64,000 nt of DNA from Pinus tabuliformis (taxonomy: Eukaryota; Streptophyta; Pinopsida; Pinales; Pinaceae). Where the stretch lies: assembly GCA_031772625.1 (NCBI GenBank), contig CM062820.1, positions 319,827,599 through 319,891,598 of the forward strand. Direction: 5' to 3'. The translations under genes and the position numbers were made by a program. Below the pieces are notes generated by a model, which was not told the origin of the DNA, searched no databases, and was given only the letters and a program-made list of their open reading frames with translations. Shown here piece after piece: positions 33,393-45,330 of the stretch (the first letter of the stretch is position 1; every line of letters begins with the position of its first letter).

Positions 33393-34501
33393 TCAAAATA
33401 TTAAGTGTTACGTAAGTTAATGATTTATCGGTTATGATGATAAATATCAAGTTTGTGGAAGAAAGTTAATAATTAGTTTGGTTTATGTCTTCTCAGTCAG
33501 TGCTTTATTGAATATTACTTTATTTTTATTCAATAATTAGTTTGTTTTACGTCTTCTCAGTCAGTTTCTTTATTGGAATATTACTTATCTTTTTTCAACA
33601 GACAAGATGTAAATACACTGGTATTACTGCGGACAAAGTATAAATACAACCGGCCAATAATTGACTGACATGGCGGTTCGTATTTGATTGACAAGATGTA
33701 AATACATTAGTATTACTTTATTTTTATCCCAGCGGACAAAATATTTATACAACCGGCCAATAATTGACTTACATGGTGCTTAGTATTTGATTGACATATC
33801 ATGAGTCAGTTAATAATTAATTTCATTTAGTATCTTTTTAACTTATTTATTGAATATTATTTTATTTTTATCCGATAAACAGCATATAAAAACATTTATC
33901 TAATAATTGATTTAATAATGGATTTAAATAGTGTTAAATATTTATTTAGCATAACAATTTTAATTTCTTAATCTAGTTATCAAGTAATTTCAATTCGCCC
34001 ATGTTATTGTTATTATTATTATTTTATTTTTATAAAAATCTAATTAAAATAATTTCAATTCGCCTATGTTATTATTATTATTTTATTTTATAAAAATTTA
34101 ATTATCTGAAATATTATTAGCATTTGGTTTTGGATGGGGTTGTGGTCGTAACTCTACATGGTAGATGTTAGAGTTTATCCATTTACATTTTGAAGTAGAT
34201 GGCGGTAATGTTGATGTTAAAAACTTTTGGGATGCTCGTTATGATGGTTGTATCACTTTGATTTTATGCTCTTCAACTCTACAAAAACCCTACCTTCATT
34301 CAAACATCCAACCAATCTTATTGGAAATCTAAGCTTTAATTAATGTTGGGTTTATGGCTTTTCCAATGAGTGGAAACTAGGGTTAAGCCTTCCATGCTTC
34401 CATCATTGGACATGTTCCATTTTTAAAAACTCTCAAAGCTTGTCAATGTGATATGGTTGATTGGGAAAAATATTTAAATTTGTATTTGATATGGTTTCTC
34501 A
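33393..34501. other. AT-rich region with short direct repeats
   Basis: No gene. Two short tandem duplications are visible: about 33477-33530 with 33531-33598 (AGTCTTCTCAGTCAGT-like block), and 33601-33689 with 33690-33792 (GACAAGATGTAAATACA and ACAACCGGCCAATAATTGAC blocks). An (ATT)n run lies near 34010-34080. Confidence 0.6.
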
Positions 34502-34828
34502 TGTAGAGAATGGGGGAGTATGTAGAGAATGGGAGAGTATGAAAGGGTAGAAACTATTACACATATGTATTTGAGTATTCATTTTAACATTGATAATGTT
34601 ACAAATAAATATATCACACAATTGAGACAATATCTCAACCCTGCACCAATTTAGGAAGCATATAATTGGAGATAAGCTATTGAGTCCAAGATATATCGAG
34701 TGTCTTATACTCGGAAACAAACTCTCTGTAGAGACACTCTATTAATCGTGACCAATAATGACAATAGCCACAAATATGATGAAACTTAAAATAAGTAGGA
34801 GCTACGTATATCAACACTCCCCCTTGAT
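34502..34828 (-). mobile_element. Copia-like LTR with polypurine tract, solo end
   Basis: On the minus strand ATCATCAAGGGGGAG (34817-34830) is followed by TGTTGATATACG, the usual polypurine-tract/3' LTR border of plant Copia elements. The LTR would run from 34816 down to about 34502 or 34521, where a TGTAGAGAATGG block is duplicated. That makes it a short LTR of about 300 bp. I found no second LTR and no convincing pol remnant in 34829-35974, so this is a fragment. Confidence 0.45.
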
Positions 34829-35974
34829 GATTGTAACAACACCTAGCCCCCTTAAATATTTTTAAGGGGATAGGGCGTCTACACCTAACCTCTAAGATTA
34901 CTTTATGGAAGTGGGTTATCAAAATTCTTCTTCTTTCAGTGATCATAAAATTCTTTTATGAGATAATCATCATCTTTTGCTCATTGAGAGCTTTACAACT
35001 ACAAAAATTTCATCCAAATCCAAGCTCTATAACTTGGATTTGTGATATCTTGGTGTGATATGTCATCATTTTGTTTCCGAACTGCCTTACATGTAAGGAT
35101 TAGGAGTGTTTAGATGGATTCCACATAATATCCACATGATTTTATTTTCTAGCATCTATATCTAAGTCTCTTGTTAAACACTTTAGAATTTCCCAAATTC
35201 CCAAACTTTCACCCCTTGATAGAGGTCGATGCTTGATCTTTGACACTTGATAGATCTCGATGCCTAATTTGCGAAACTTGACAGATTTGGATACTTGATG
35301 GATTTTGGATTTATTTTCCTTTCGGCCCTTTCCACTTTTCCATGGTCAAGTCTCATGTCAGGCCATGTGACTAGGGGTTGCAACCAAAATCCCAATTCTC
35401 AAATTTCTTAACATTCACTAAGCTTTCAAGTACATTTGAAAAGATTGAAATGGATTTTTATAGGTCATTGACTTACCCAACAGAATTTTAAAGTTCCAGA
35501 AGCCTTCAATAACATATAAAAAAAATTCTAAAATATTATCCCCAACTAAACTATTTCTCTAAAGAAGACAAAGAGATGCCCCATGGCCAAATCCATAACT
35601 TCACCCACTTGAATGAGACTCTGCTCACTCCTTTGGAACTACAAGCCTCACACATGAGATTCCAAATTCTTACAAATAGAGAAGCCAACATTTTTTCTTA
35701 TCTCTTGAGAAAGCAAGGTCGTTGATAAGAAAATAATGTCAGTAATTCTTATCACTAAATGTGGATATAACATAATTGTTTTGTCCCACAACTAGACTAC
35801 CCTGGGCCATGTAATTGAAAAAGTAGATGAAGGATCCATACATTTCATTACACCATTTTTATTTATTTTTCCACAACATAAGATACTTCAAAACTATTTT
35901 AGGATAACATACTTTAATGATTACTTCTACATATAGAGCTCATTCTCATGAATATTCATAGCTAGTACTCAAGC
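34829..35974. other. Region before the LINE, no gene recognised
   Basis: Degenerate moderately AT-rich sequence. It includes tandem-like variants of GATAGATCTCGATGC-type text near 35220-35300. It may be the internal end of the Copia-like fragment to its left, but no protein motif survives. It was continuous with 51010 onward before the LINE inserted. Confidence 0.45.
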
Positions 35975-36011
35975 ATACTTAAGCAAGACAGAGGAAGGTC
36001 GAGGAGAGGCG

Positions 36012-37807
36012 ATGGCGGCGTTTCTAGGTCAGGGTTTCTGAGCAACTGTTACAGACACAGTGCTGGAAGCGAACAGATCGAGGCTAGCGGTTTTACTCAG
36101 AAGGGGACAAGAACTGACCTTCCAGATGGTCAACGAGGGGTCCATTGGGAACCCTACCTTTAAACAAATAGTCATGCAGAAGCAGAAGCAGACAGCGTAG
36201 GAAGGAGTCAGAATTTCAGGATATGACAGGCTCAAGCAGAACAGCAGGAAAAATAAGGAGAAAAAACAAGTAGAAGTCAGAGAGCCCAGTAGCAACCCAC
36301 AAGTCAAAGGAAAAGCAAATGAGGGTTTGGAGAACAGTAGAAAAAATGACACTACAGGACAAAAACTTACAGTCAATAATGAAAAACAATCAAAGGAAAA
36401 GGGGGAACATAAGGAAGGCTCCCAAGGGAAAGAAGAAACGGAATGTGAAACCAGCTCGAACCCCAGCAGCAACCCAACAATAAACGGAACCTGCAAACCT
36501 AAAAAAGCAGATACCCTTAGAGTTGTCATAATAGATCCGGAGATTCAAGCTTATCGAGAGCACATGGCAGAGCATGCAGTCATTTGCAAGTTTATGGGCT
36601 TGTGGCCAACTGAAAGAGCATTATGTCAATGGATACGACAGCAATGGAAACCCAAGGGCGATGTGAAACTACACTTAGGAGCAAAAGGCTTCTTCACTGT
36701 AGTTTTCACCAACCTAGAAGACAAGGACAGAATTTTTGATGGAGGCCCATATTTCTTAGCTTCAGCCGGTCTCTACATGCGACCATGGAAACCAAATTTT
36801 GTTCCAGAAAAAGAAACCTTCACTCAGGTACCAGTATGGATCCGCCTGTTTTCTCTTCCCATAGACTATTGGGGTCTATCAGCTCTGAAACAAATTGGGG
36901 ATCAGCTGGGCACTTTTATCAAAGCCTCAGAAGCGACCATACAAAGAAAATACACCTCGTGTGCAAGAATCTGCGTGGAAATGGATGTATCAGGTGCTCT
37001 ACATGAGGGTTTATGGCTAGAGTACAGGGATGAGGATTACTTCCAAGCAATAGACTATGAACAGATTCCTTTTCGTTGTCGAAGATGTCATGAGCATGGA
37101 CATCTAATGAGGGAATGCCCTTTGAATAAACAAGAAGAAGTTACTAAAACAGAGCAAGCAAACAGAGGCAGAGATAACTTTGTAAAACCAAAGATAAGAC
37201 AAAGAGCCAACCGAAGAAGAACAAACAGAATAGAAACAGAAGGAGGTCACCATAGGAGCACTTATGAAATCTTAGAGTTAGATACAGACTTAGAAGATTT
37301 GAATAGAGATCTAAATTCAAATGAAGGGCTAACAGAAAAAGCGGGCAAACTATAAAAGAAGCAGAAGAAGCCATTATTAGCACAGAAGTCCAAATGAAGG
37401 AATAAATAGAAGAGCCAGAGGAGGATGCAGACATGCTTACCAGTGATGGAGGAAGTGATGACTTAGAGTTGGAGGAGGTTCTAGCACAGGAAGGGATGAA
37501 CCTACCGGTCATGGCCGAGAACTGGAAAGCTCGAGGCATAGAAAATGTACTGGAAGAAGAGATCAGGAAGGTAAATGATCTATTTATAGCAAGGCAGAAA
37601 GAGGAGTTAGAAAAGAAAAGTAGAAAGTTAGGTATAGCAAAAGGAGCTGGGAACCACCCAAAGAGTCTTCTCTGCAACTCAACAAGATCAAAGAAAAGGA
37701 AGAAGAGAGGTCGGAGAACAAGTGGTGAAGTTCTGCAGGAGCTAGGGATAATAATGATAAACTCAGGGAAGATGAAGGCTCTAAATGCCTTCCCATCTTA
37801 CCAATAA
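36012..37807 (+). pseudogene. LINE ORF1, DUF4283-like with zinc knuckle
   Basis: The frame starts MAAFLGQGF at 36012, 26 bp inside the element, and has a TGA at 36039 and a TAG at 36198, then is open to 37355. The central region matches the DUF4283 type of plant L1 ORF1: HAVICKFMGLWPTERALCQW, GFFTVVFTNLEDKDRIFDGG, RPWKPNFVP and VPVWIRLFSLPIDYWG. A CCHC knuckle CRRCHEHGHLMREC follows at about 37077. A frameshift near 37340 and a TAA near 37401 separate an acidic, coiled-coil-like tail (37433-37807) with IRKVNDLFIARQKEELEKK. ORF1 binds element RNA. The gap to the ORF2 ATG is 15 bp. Confidence 0.82.
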
Positions 37808-37822
37808 TTCTTCTAGTTAATC

Positions 37823-37858
37823 ATGAAAATCATTTCATGGAATGCAAGAGGGCTAAAC
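37823..37858 (+). pseudogene. LINE ORF2, first 12 codons
   Basis: ATG at 37823 begins MKIISWNARGLN, the usual start of the APE-type endonuclease. The Copia-like element cuts the frame at 37859. The frame resumes at 45331 with SQAKQRILKRKF. TAAAC (37854-37858) and TTAAC (45326-45330) are the slightly diverged target duplication of the insert. Confidence 0.88.
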
Positions 37859-39751
37859 TGTTGGAAATAATACTGAGAGGGGGGGGGGGGTGAATCAGTA
37901 TTATCACATCAATAAAACTTTTTCATTTCCATATTCAGATTCATATATGCTACTTCCACAACTTCTTATGATTCAGTTAGTTGATCCTTAATGAGTGCAT
38001 TAGAACATTATCAACCATATTAACAGTAAACAGGTGCAGTAAAATAGAACAAATCATCACACATAAGCCATACACATGAACACCATGATATAAGGTGGAA
38101 ACCCAATGTGGGAGAAAACCACCTGCTGCAAGTCATCTCAATCTTCTTCTTAATAAGAAAATCCTTTTACAATATTTCTGTACTGGTGCAGTCTTATACT
38201 AGTACGCAGGCTTCTACCTGCAGAGAGCTACAACCCTCTCTCGTTCTCCAGTCTTTCCTGGAAGGGAGCTACAACCCCCATAGTTCTTGTACTAGCCGAT
38301 CCATTTACTAGTACGCAGGCTGCTACCTGCTACAATGCTCCAAAGTTTTCAACTGCTACTGGAAGGGAGCTGCCACCCCCTTAGCTCTTGTACTAGCTAA
38401 GATACTAGTACGTAGGCGTCGGCCTACAATCTTCTCTCCTCCAGGTACCACGTTTCATACATTTTCAGACTGGATACTCCTGAAGCACAACACATAATCT
38501 GAAAGGCCACATTTCATCCAATTTTCATACTGGACCCATTAATATCATTGAAGCACATAATCAATCAATCTTCTTAATCACCCAAACACCAGATCAATAC
38601 ATATACAAGGATAATATATGTGTTAGCACCCAGATCTAGTCCATCAGATCACATAAATATGAGTCATTATGATCCTGATCCAATATTAGTTCTCATCCAT
38701 CAATACTGAAGCTAAACACAATCAACCAAATAGGATATGCAGAATATTGACACCTTTATACTGTCATCAGAACCCATCAACAACCAGAACCACCTGTGAC
38801 TTCAAATATCATAGCTCAAATTGTATACGCTACTCAATGAACCAAACCTACATATATACGCGCTTACACCAAAGCCAACCCACGTACAGATCTATAAATA
38901 TTCAAACATGACTTGCAACGATTTCAAACTTAAGTTATACCCAGTTCAGATCATTTTTCAATATACAGATGTAGAATAAGCATAATCAAATATATAGAGA
39001 TAGTTCATTTCAAACCATTTGATCCCGATCTATCCTTAGATCTTGTTCTTCATCAACCGGTGAGATCCCTCTTTAGCTCAGATCCAGATCTGCATCATAA
39101 CCCAATCACAGTATTCTAGATCTAGCACTTTATCAGATATTCAATAATTTAGATGATGCTTTGCCAAATGATCTTCTTCCTCTTATATAGTCTTAGGCCT
39201 TTCACAATACCACGGTCCAAAACCATAATAACACAATACCACGGACCCAATACTTGGGATCAACACTTTTGGATGCAATACCATAGACCAAAACCATAGG
39301 ATCAAAAACTGTTGGACTAATACCATGAACCAACCATGAAAGTGCGTGAGATCAACACTTTTGGATGCAATACCATGGACCAAAACCATAGGATCAAAAA
39401 CTATCGGACTAATACCATGAACCAACCATGAAAGTGCATGAGATCAACACTTTTGGATGCAATACCACGGACCAAAACCATAGCATCAAAAACTGTCAGA
39501 CTAATACCATGAGCCAACCATGAAAGTGCGTGAAATTTTCTCTTCATGAAAGGAACTTTTCTCTGCATGAAAGTGCGTGAACTTTTCTCTACATGAAATA
39601 AACTTTTCTCTGCATAAAAGTGCGTGAACTTTTCTCTACATGAAAGAAACTTTTATCTGCATAAAAGTGCGTGAACTTTTCTGCACTATAATTTATCATC
39701 TTAGATGAGTGGGTTGCCATCAAGTACAACATATGTATCATAATGCCAACA
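37859..39751 (-). repeat. 3' LTR of the Copia-like element
   Basis: LTR paired with 43435-45325. It carries a G run of 12 near 37879 (9 in the partner). An internal tandem repeat at about 39245-39530 has units of roughly 90-105 bp (GATCAACACTTTTGGATGC…ACCATGAAAGTGCGTGA). A second repeat at about 39535-39680 is built on CTTTTCTCTGCATGAAAGTG. Confidence 0.9.
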
Positions 39752-41912
39752 ATCTCCCCCTTTGGACTTGATGGCAACAATACCAAATCACTTTTTTTTT
39801 GGGAATCACGATTGTCGTTAGACCAAAACCTGCAGGTGTTAGTCAACAATCGCATCACCAGAGATAAGGATCCACGAGAGGCGGTTAGTCCATGTTGTGA
39901 AACACACGGGGAGCGTTGGTTTATCAAACGTCCAACAATCTCCCCACCAATGCTAGACGGGTGTGTATCGAACTCATGACCTACGCTCTGGTACCATTTT
40001 TTGGGAATCACGATTGCCGTTAGACCAAAACCATAGGATCAAAAACTATCGGACTAATACCATGAACCAACCATGAAAGTGCGTGAGATCAACACTTTTG
40101 GATGCAATACCAGGGACCAAAACCATAGCATCAAAAACTGTCGGACTAATACCATGAGCCAACCATGAAAGTGTGTGAACTTTTCTCTTCATGAAAGGAA
40201 CTTTTCTCTGCATGAAAGTGCGTGAACTTTTCTCTACATGAAATAAGCTTTTCTCTGCATAAAAGTGCGTGAACTTTTCTCTACATGAAAGAAACTTTTA
40301 TCTGCATAAAAGTGCATGAACTTTTCTGCACTATAATTTATCATCTGAGATGAGTGGGTTGCCATCAAGTACAACATATGTATCATAATGCCAACAATCT
40401 CCCCCTTTGGACTTGATGGCAACAATACCAAATCACTCTCCCCCTTTGACATCAAGGGCAAAGGGCGAACCAAGATATTCTCTTTCCTAGAAAGGCATTC
40501 CGCTGTTCATACTCCCCCTGAGTACCTGTTGAAATCTCTGAATGAGCTCCCCCTTTGTATATGCCAAGGTGTACCAATCTGTTCATGCTACATGCTGAAA
40601 GCTCTGCTCTTTCTGAATTGTGTTGTTCATGCTCCCCCTGACTGTAGGAAAGATCTGCAAAAGTTGTTCTTCAAGAAGAACCAAGACTCTATACATCATA
40701 AATGACCTTCCTATCACCAAAGACTCATACATACATCTATCTCCCATCACAATGGTGATATACCAAAAGTTTACATATGATAACATAAGAGAATAACATC
40801 ATTCATCCCAGGCATAGTGGGGAAACCAACATAGGCCGTTACATGACCTGAAGAGATCTCATCAAATGACTACAATAAATAGAGACACACTATTACATCA
40901 TGAGTCTTGATATGACCTTTACATCGAATGATATACATGACATTTATAACAAAGACCAAACACCTAAATAAGATCATGATAAACATCAGCAACAACACTG
41001 TATGATCTGCTCCATAACATCTGTCAACAGCAACTAGACCAGCAACTTGTATTAGTGCATGAATCATCAAGGTATGTCCGTATCAACTCATCCTTTTGAA
41101 CAGAATTCTGTATATACAGAATCATTCACATTCTATCATATGTGAGAAACACCATAGCCATCCAGATCTGCATGAACCAAGTATCATCAATTGGGAATAT
41201 CTGCATCAATCAACATATGAAACAACCTATCATCATATAGGTAAGAACTCATCATCATCATGTCTCCAACAATGTAACTTTGAATAATCATCCATGTATC
41301 CAGCCAACAATCCTCATCCATATATGTGCTAAGAACAATAGGAATCCTGCATCATAACTGTAGTATATGATCTTTATGCATATGACGACAATAGCATATG
41401 AGTGACTCATCATCAAGTAGAAGATGTGAATTATGTACTGCTCCTTATCCTTATGAAGATCACCATGTAAGCACCATTAGAGAATCAAATCTGATCTAAA
41501 TATCACCTATGTAACCCCAAGAATCATCTGAACAACTCATAACCATATCATAGCAAGATGAATCATTTATCCACATAAGCATCATCACCAAGGACTATTA
41601 ACCATAATGCCAACAATGCATTAAAAGCATATGCTCCCCTTAAACCTGTGCCATCTTGGTTACTGTCAGATCTGATCATGCATATCAACAAGAAGTATGA
41701 AGACATCATCATTATCAAGTTAGAAACAAAACACTTCTAACCATCAAGTCATTTCCACACATCATCAGCAAATTGTAACCATTATCAAACAGCGCAAATA
41801 ATAAACTGAATCATAACTAATCCTTTTCCTGAACCTGCCCCTACTTCCTTTCCTCAAACAATCATATACGCGACTATGCCATAACCAACTCACGTATATA
41901 CATGACTTCTCT
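39752..41912 (-). other. Copia-like element: non-coding interior with a partial LTR duplication
   Basis: Non-coding interior on the 3' side of gag. The first 45 bp hold the polypurine tract. An extra sequence (about 39790-40030) follows, bounded by two copies of GGGAATCACGATTG-CGTTAGACC and containing CATGACCTACGCTCTGGTACC, a text seen at primer sites of plant retroelements. Then comes a second copy of the last ~350 bp of the LTR with its purine tract (about 40030-40437). From 40440 to 41912 the sequence has CATATG/ATCATC-rich, non-coding text. I found no pol domain. Confidence 0.7.
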
Positions 41913-43373
41913 TTAAGAAACTTGCATATGAGATTTAAGACACTGAAGTTTTACACTTCCAGCTCCCTTTGATTCTGTTATGTTTGTATGTTGTGCTATG
42001 CCACCTCTTTCTGACTGTACTTCTTTCTTCTTCCACATCTTCAGGTGTGATGATGATGTTTTCTCCTTTTGGTATGGTGCCCATACTTTGTTCCTACATT
42101 CCTTAGCTATATGTCCAAGCTTGTTACATGTGTAACATCTTACATGTCTCATATTTCTTCTATAGCAATCAACAGCTCTGTGACCAAACATATTGCAAGA
42201 AAAGCAATATCCATTAAAGTACCTTGAATGTGATGATCTTTCTGCATGATGGTCTTGAAACCTTCTTCTTCTACATCTGGCTGCAACATGTCCAAGATTA
42301 TGACATACATAACATTCAACATTATTCATAGGAGGAGTAAAAGATTTTCTTTGAAGAATTTCTTTCCTTGGTTGATGATGAGATTGACCTTTCATCTCCT
42401 TATTGAGCATTTCAGATTTTGCAGTCGAGTCCCTTGTCCTACTTTGTGAACTAGATTCACCTTCAATAGATTCATGAAAACCAAGACCAGTTTTGATAGC
42501 AGGAGACCTTTGACTATTAAGAATATCATCCAAGACTTTAGTACTATCTTGAAATCGCAACAGTTTATCCTTTTCTTCTAATTTACCTTTCAAGATATTT
42601 ACCTCAACTTGAAGTTGTTCTTCCTTTTCAAGATATTGCTTCTTCATGTCTTCTTCAGCTTTCCTTCCTTCTTCCAACTGATGCCTTAGTTTGAGAATCT
42701 CCTTTTCTTGTTCTTCATTCAGATCCTGCTGCATTTGACGAATTCTGAAGGCACATTCTAGCTGAGATTTTAAGCTGATAACTTCGTTTACCTGTTTTTC
42801 ATTAGCTTGGAGTAGATCTTTATTCTGCTTCCTTGATTCTTCAAGATCTTCCTTTAGCGAGCGGATTGTGGCTTCAAGACTTTCATAGTAACTGGATCTA
42901 TCTCTGAGTTTCTTGATGGTTGTGCTTCTTTCATTGAATTCATTTCTTAGAGATGTTACTTCATCCTGCAACTTTTGATATTTGTCCTTGAATAACTCTC
43001 ATTGAGCCTTTTGTCTAGTAACAGCTTCTTTGAGGGCACCACTCTTTATGTTCAGAAGTCTTTCTTGTTCACTAATTTTGTTTGTCAGCCTGTTAAATTC
43101 TGCCTCTATTTGATATCCTTCTTCCTCACCCATAAGAGCACATTCAGTTGTTTCGTTATCACTTCCATCTTTTCCAAATGGATAGATAGCTGGAACATCA
43201 GAGGATAGCAAATTCATACCTGATAGTTCATCTTTATTTTGAAATGATTCCGAATCTGAATCTGAATCTGAAGAGCTTCTTATACCTAATCCCCAATCGA
43301 TTCTCCCACTGTCATAGTTCTTCTAGGATGTCTTCTTCTTCTTAGGTGCTTTCTTCTTAAGCTTCTTTCCCAT
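41913..43373 (-). pseudogene. Copia-like gag with coiled coil and three zinc knuckles
   Basis: One minus-strand frame of 487 codons, starting at 43373, 46 bp after the primer site, with MGKKLKKKAPKKKK. It has stops at 43323 (TAG) and 42999 (TGA). The N-terminus is basic, then comes a Ser/Asp run (SSSDSDSDSESF), then a long heptad-like coiled coil (about codons 65-270, Glu/Lys/Leu/Gln-rich, e.g. EKEILKLRHQLEEGRKAEED). A linker leads to three complete CCHC knuckles: CYVCHNLGHVAARC, CFSCNMFGHRAVDC and CYTCNKLGHIAKEC. The tail is basic. The usual UBN2-type capsid core of Copia gag is not seen, so it may bind RNA and self-assemble through the coiled coil. Confidence 0.82.
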
Positions 43374-43418
43374 AGTTCCACAGGTCTCCTTCAAGCGATC
43401 AAGCTTCTACCAAAGGAC

Positions 43419-43432
43419 CTGCTCTGATACCA
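43419..43432 (-). other. Primer-binding site, initiator Met tRNA type
   Basis: On the element strand TGGTATCAGAGCAG lies 2 bp from the 5' LTR. This is the standard plant site complementary to the 3' end of initiator methionine tRNA. Confidence 0.9.
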
Positions 43433-43434
43433 AT

Positions 43435-45325
43435 TGTTGGAAATAACACTGAGAGGGGGGGGGTGAATCAATATTATCACATCAATAAAACTTTTTCATT
43501 TCCATATTCAGATTCATATATGCTACTTCCACAACTTCTTATGATTCAGTTAGTTGATCCTTAATGACTGCATTAGAACATTATCAACCATATTAATAGT
43601 AAACAGGTGCAGTAAAATAGAACAGATCATCACACATAAGCCACACACATGAACACCATGATATAGGGTGGAAACCCAATGTGGGAGAAAACCACCTGCT
43701 GCAAGTCATCTCAATCTTCTTCTTAATAAAAAAATCGTTTTACAATATTTCTGTACTGGTGCAGTCTTATACCAGTACGCAGGCTTCTAACTGTAGAGAG
43801 CTACAACCCTCTCTCGTTCTCCAGTCTTTCCTGGAAGGGAGCTACAACCCCCATAGTTCTTGTACTAGCCGATCCGTTTACTAGTACGCAGGCTGCTACC
43901 TGCTATAATGCTCCAAAGTTTTCAACTACTACTGGAAGGGAGCTGCCACCCCCTTAGCTCTTGTACTAGCTAAGATACTAGTACGTAGGCACTGACCTAC
44001 AATCTTCTCTCCTCCAGGTACCACGTTTCATACATTTTCAGACTGGATACTCCTGAAGCACAACACATAATCTGAAAGGCCACGTTTCATCCAATTTTCA
44101 TATTGGACCCATTAATATCATTGAAGCACATAATCAATCAATCTTTTGAATCACCCAAACACCAAATCAATACATATACAAGGATAATATATGTGTTAGC
44201 ACCCAGATCTAGTCCATGAAATCACATAAATATGAGTCATTATGATCCTGATCCAATATTAGTTCTCATCCATCAATACTGAAGCTAAACACAATCAACC
44301 AAACAGGATATGCAAAATACTGACACCTTTAAACTGTCATCAGAACCCATCAACAACCAGAACCACCTGTGACTTCAAATATCATAGCTCAAATTGTATA
44401 CGCTACTACAATGAACCAAACCTACATATATATGCGCTTACACCAAAGCCAACCCACGTACAAATCTATAAATATTCAAACATGACTTGCAGCGATTTCA
44501 AACTTAAGTTATACCCAGTTCAGATCATTTTTCAATATACAGATCTAGAATAAGCATAATCAAATATATAGAGATAGTTCATTTCAAACCATTTGATCCC
44601 GATCTATCCTTAGATCTTGTTCTTCATCAACCGGTGAGATCCCTCTTTAGCTCAGATCCAGATCTACATCATAACCCAATCACAGTATTCCAGATCTAGC
44701 ACTTTATCAGATATTCAATAATTCAGATGATGCTTTGCCAAATGATCTTCTTCCTCTTATATAGTCTTAGGCCTTTCACAATACCACGGTCCAAAACCAT
44801 AATAACACAATACCACGGACCCAATACTTGGGATCAACACTTTTGGATGCAATACCACGGACCAAAACCATAGGATCAAAAACTGTTGGACTAATACCAT
44901 GAACCAACCATGAAAGTGCATGAGATCAACACTTTTGGATGCAATACCACGGACCAAAACCATAGGATTAAAAACTATCGGACTAATACCATGAACCAAC
45001 CATGAAAGTGCGTGAGATCAACACTTTTGGATGCAATACCACGGACCAAAACCATAGCATCAAAAACTGTCAGACTAATACCATGAGCCAACCATGAAAG
45101 TGCGTGAACTTTTCTCTTCATGAAAGGAACTTTTCTCTGCATGAAAGTGCGTGAACTTTTCTCTACATGAAATAAACTTTTCTCTGCATAAAAGTGCATG
45201 AACTTTTCTCTACATGAAAGAAACTTTTATCTGCATAAAAGTGCGTGAACTTTTCTGCACTATAATTTATCATCTGAGATGAGTGGGTTGCCATCAAGTA
45301 CAACATATGTATCATAATGCCAACA
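43435..45325 (-). repeat. 5' LTR of the Copia-like element
   Basis: A 1891-bp LTR, partner of 37859-39751, with the same internal tandem repeats at about 44820-45240. It is adjacent to the primer site and so is the 5' LTR. TTAAC at 45326-45330 is its target duplication. Confidence 0.9.
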
Positions 45326-45330
45326 TTAAC

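Larger units (their letters stand above)
37859..45325 (-). mobile_element. Gag-only Copia-like LTR element
   Basis: A 7467-bp minus-strand LTR element in the LINE's ORF2. LTRs are 37859-39751 (1893 bp) and 43435-45325 (1891 bp) with TG…CA ends. The 5-bp duplications TAAAC/TTAAC match at four of five bases. An iMet-type primer site lies next to the right LTR, and a polypurine tract (AAAGGGGGAGAT on the element strand) next to the left one. The only coding frame is gag (41913-43373). The 2.1 kb from 39752 to 41912 has no protease, integrase, RT or RNase H motif. The primer site, purine tract and three-knuckle gag suggest a Copia (SIRE-like) relative that depends on partner enzymes. Confidence 0.85.

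Noticed and set aside
36029..36529. 166-codon minus-strand frame opposite LINE ORF1
   Set aside because: Leu/Phe/Ser/Cys-rich text antisense to a Glu/Lys/Gly-coded region. It mirrors ORF1 codon composition and has no family.
39743..39979. 78-codon frame across LTR end, purine tract and 240-bp insert
   Set aside because: Composed of non-coding parts of three origins joined by chance.
45283..45330. Start of LINE ORF2 at 45283
   Set aside because: The open frame begins in the LTR of the nested element by chance. The true ORF2 start is at 37823, before the insertion.
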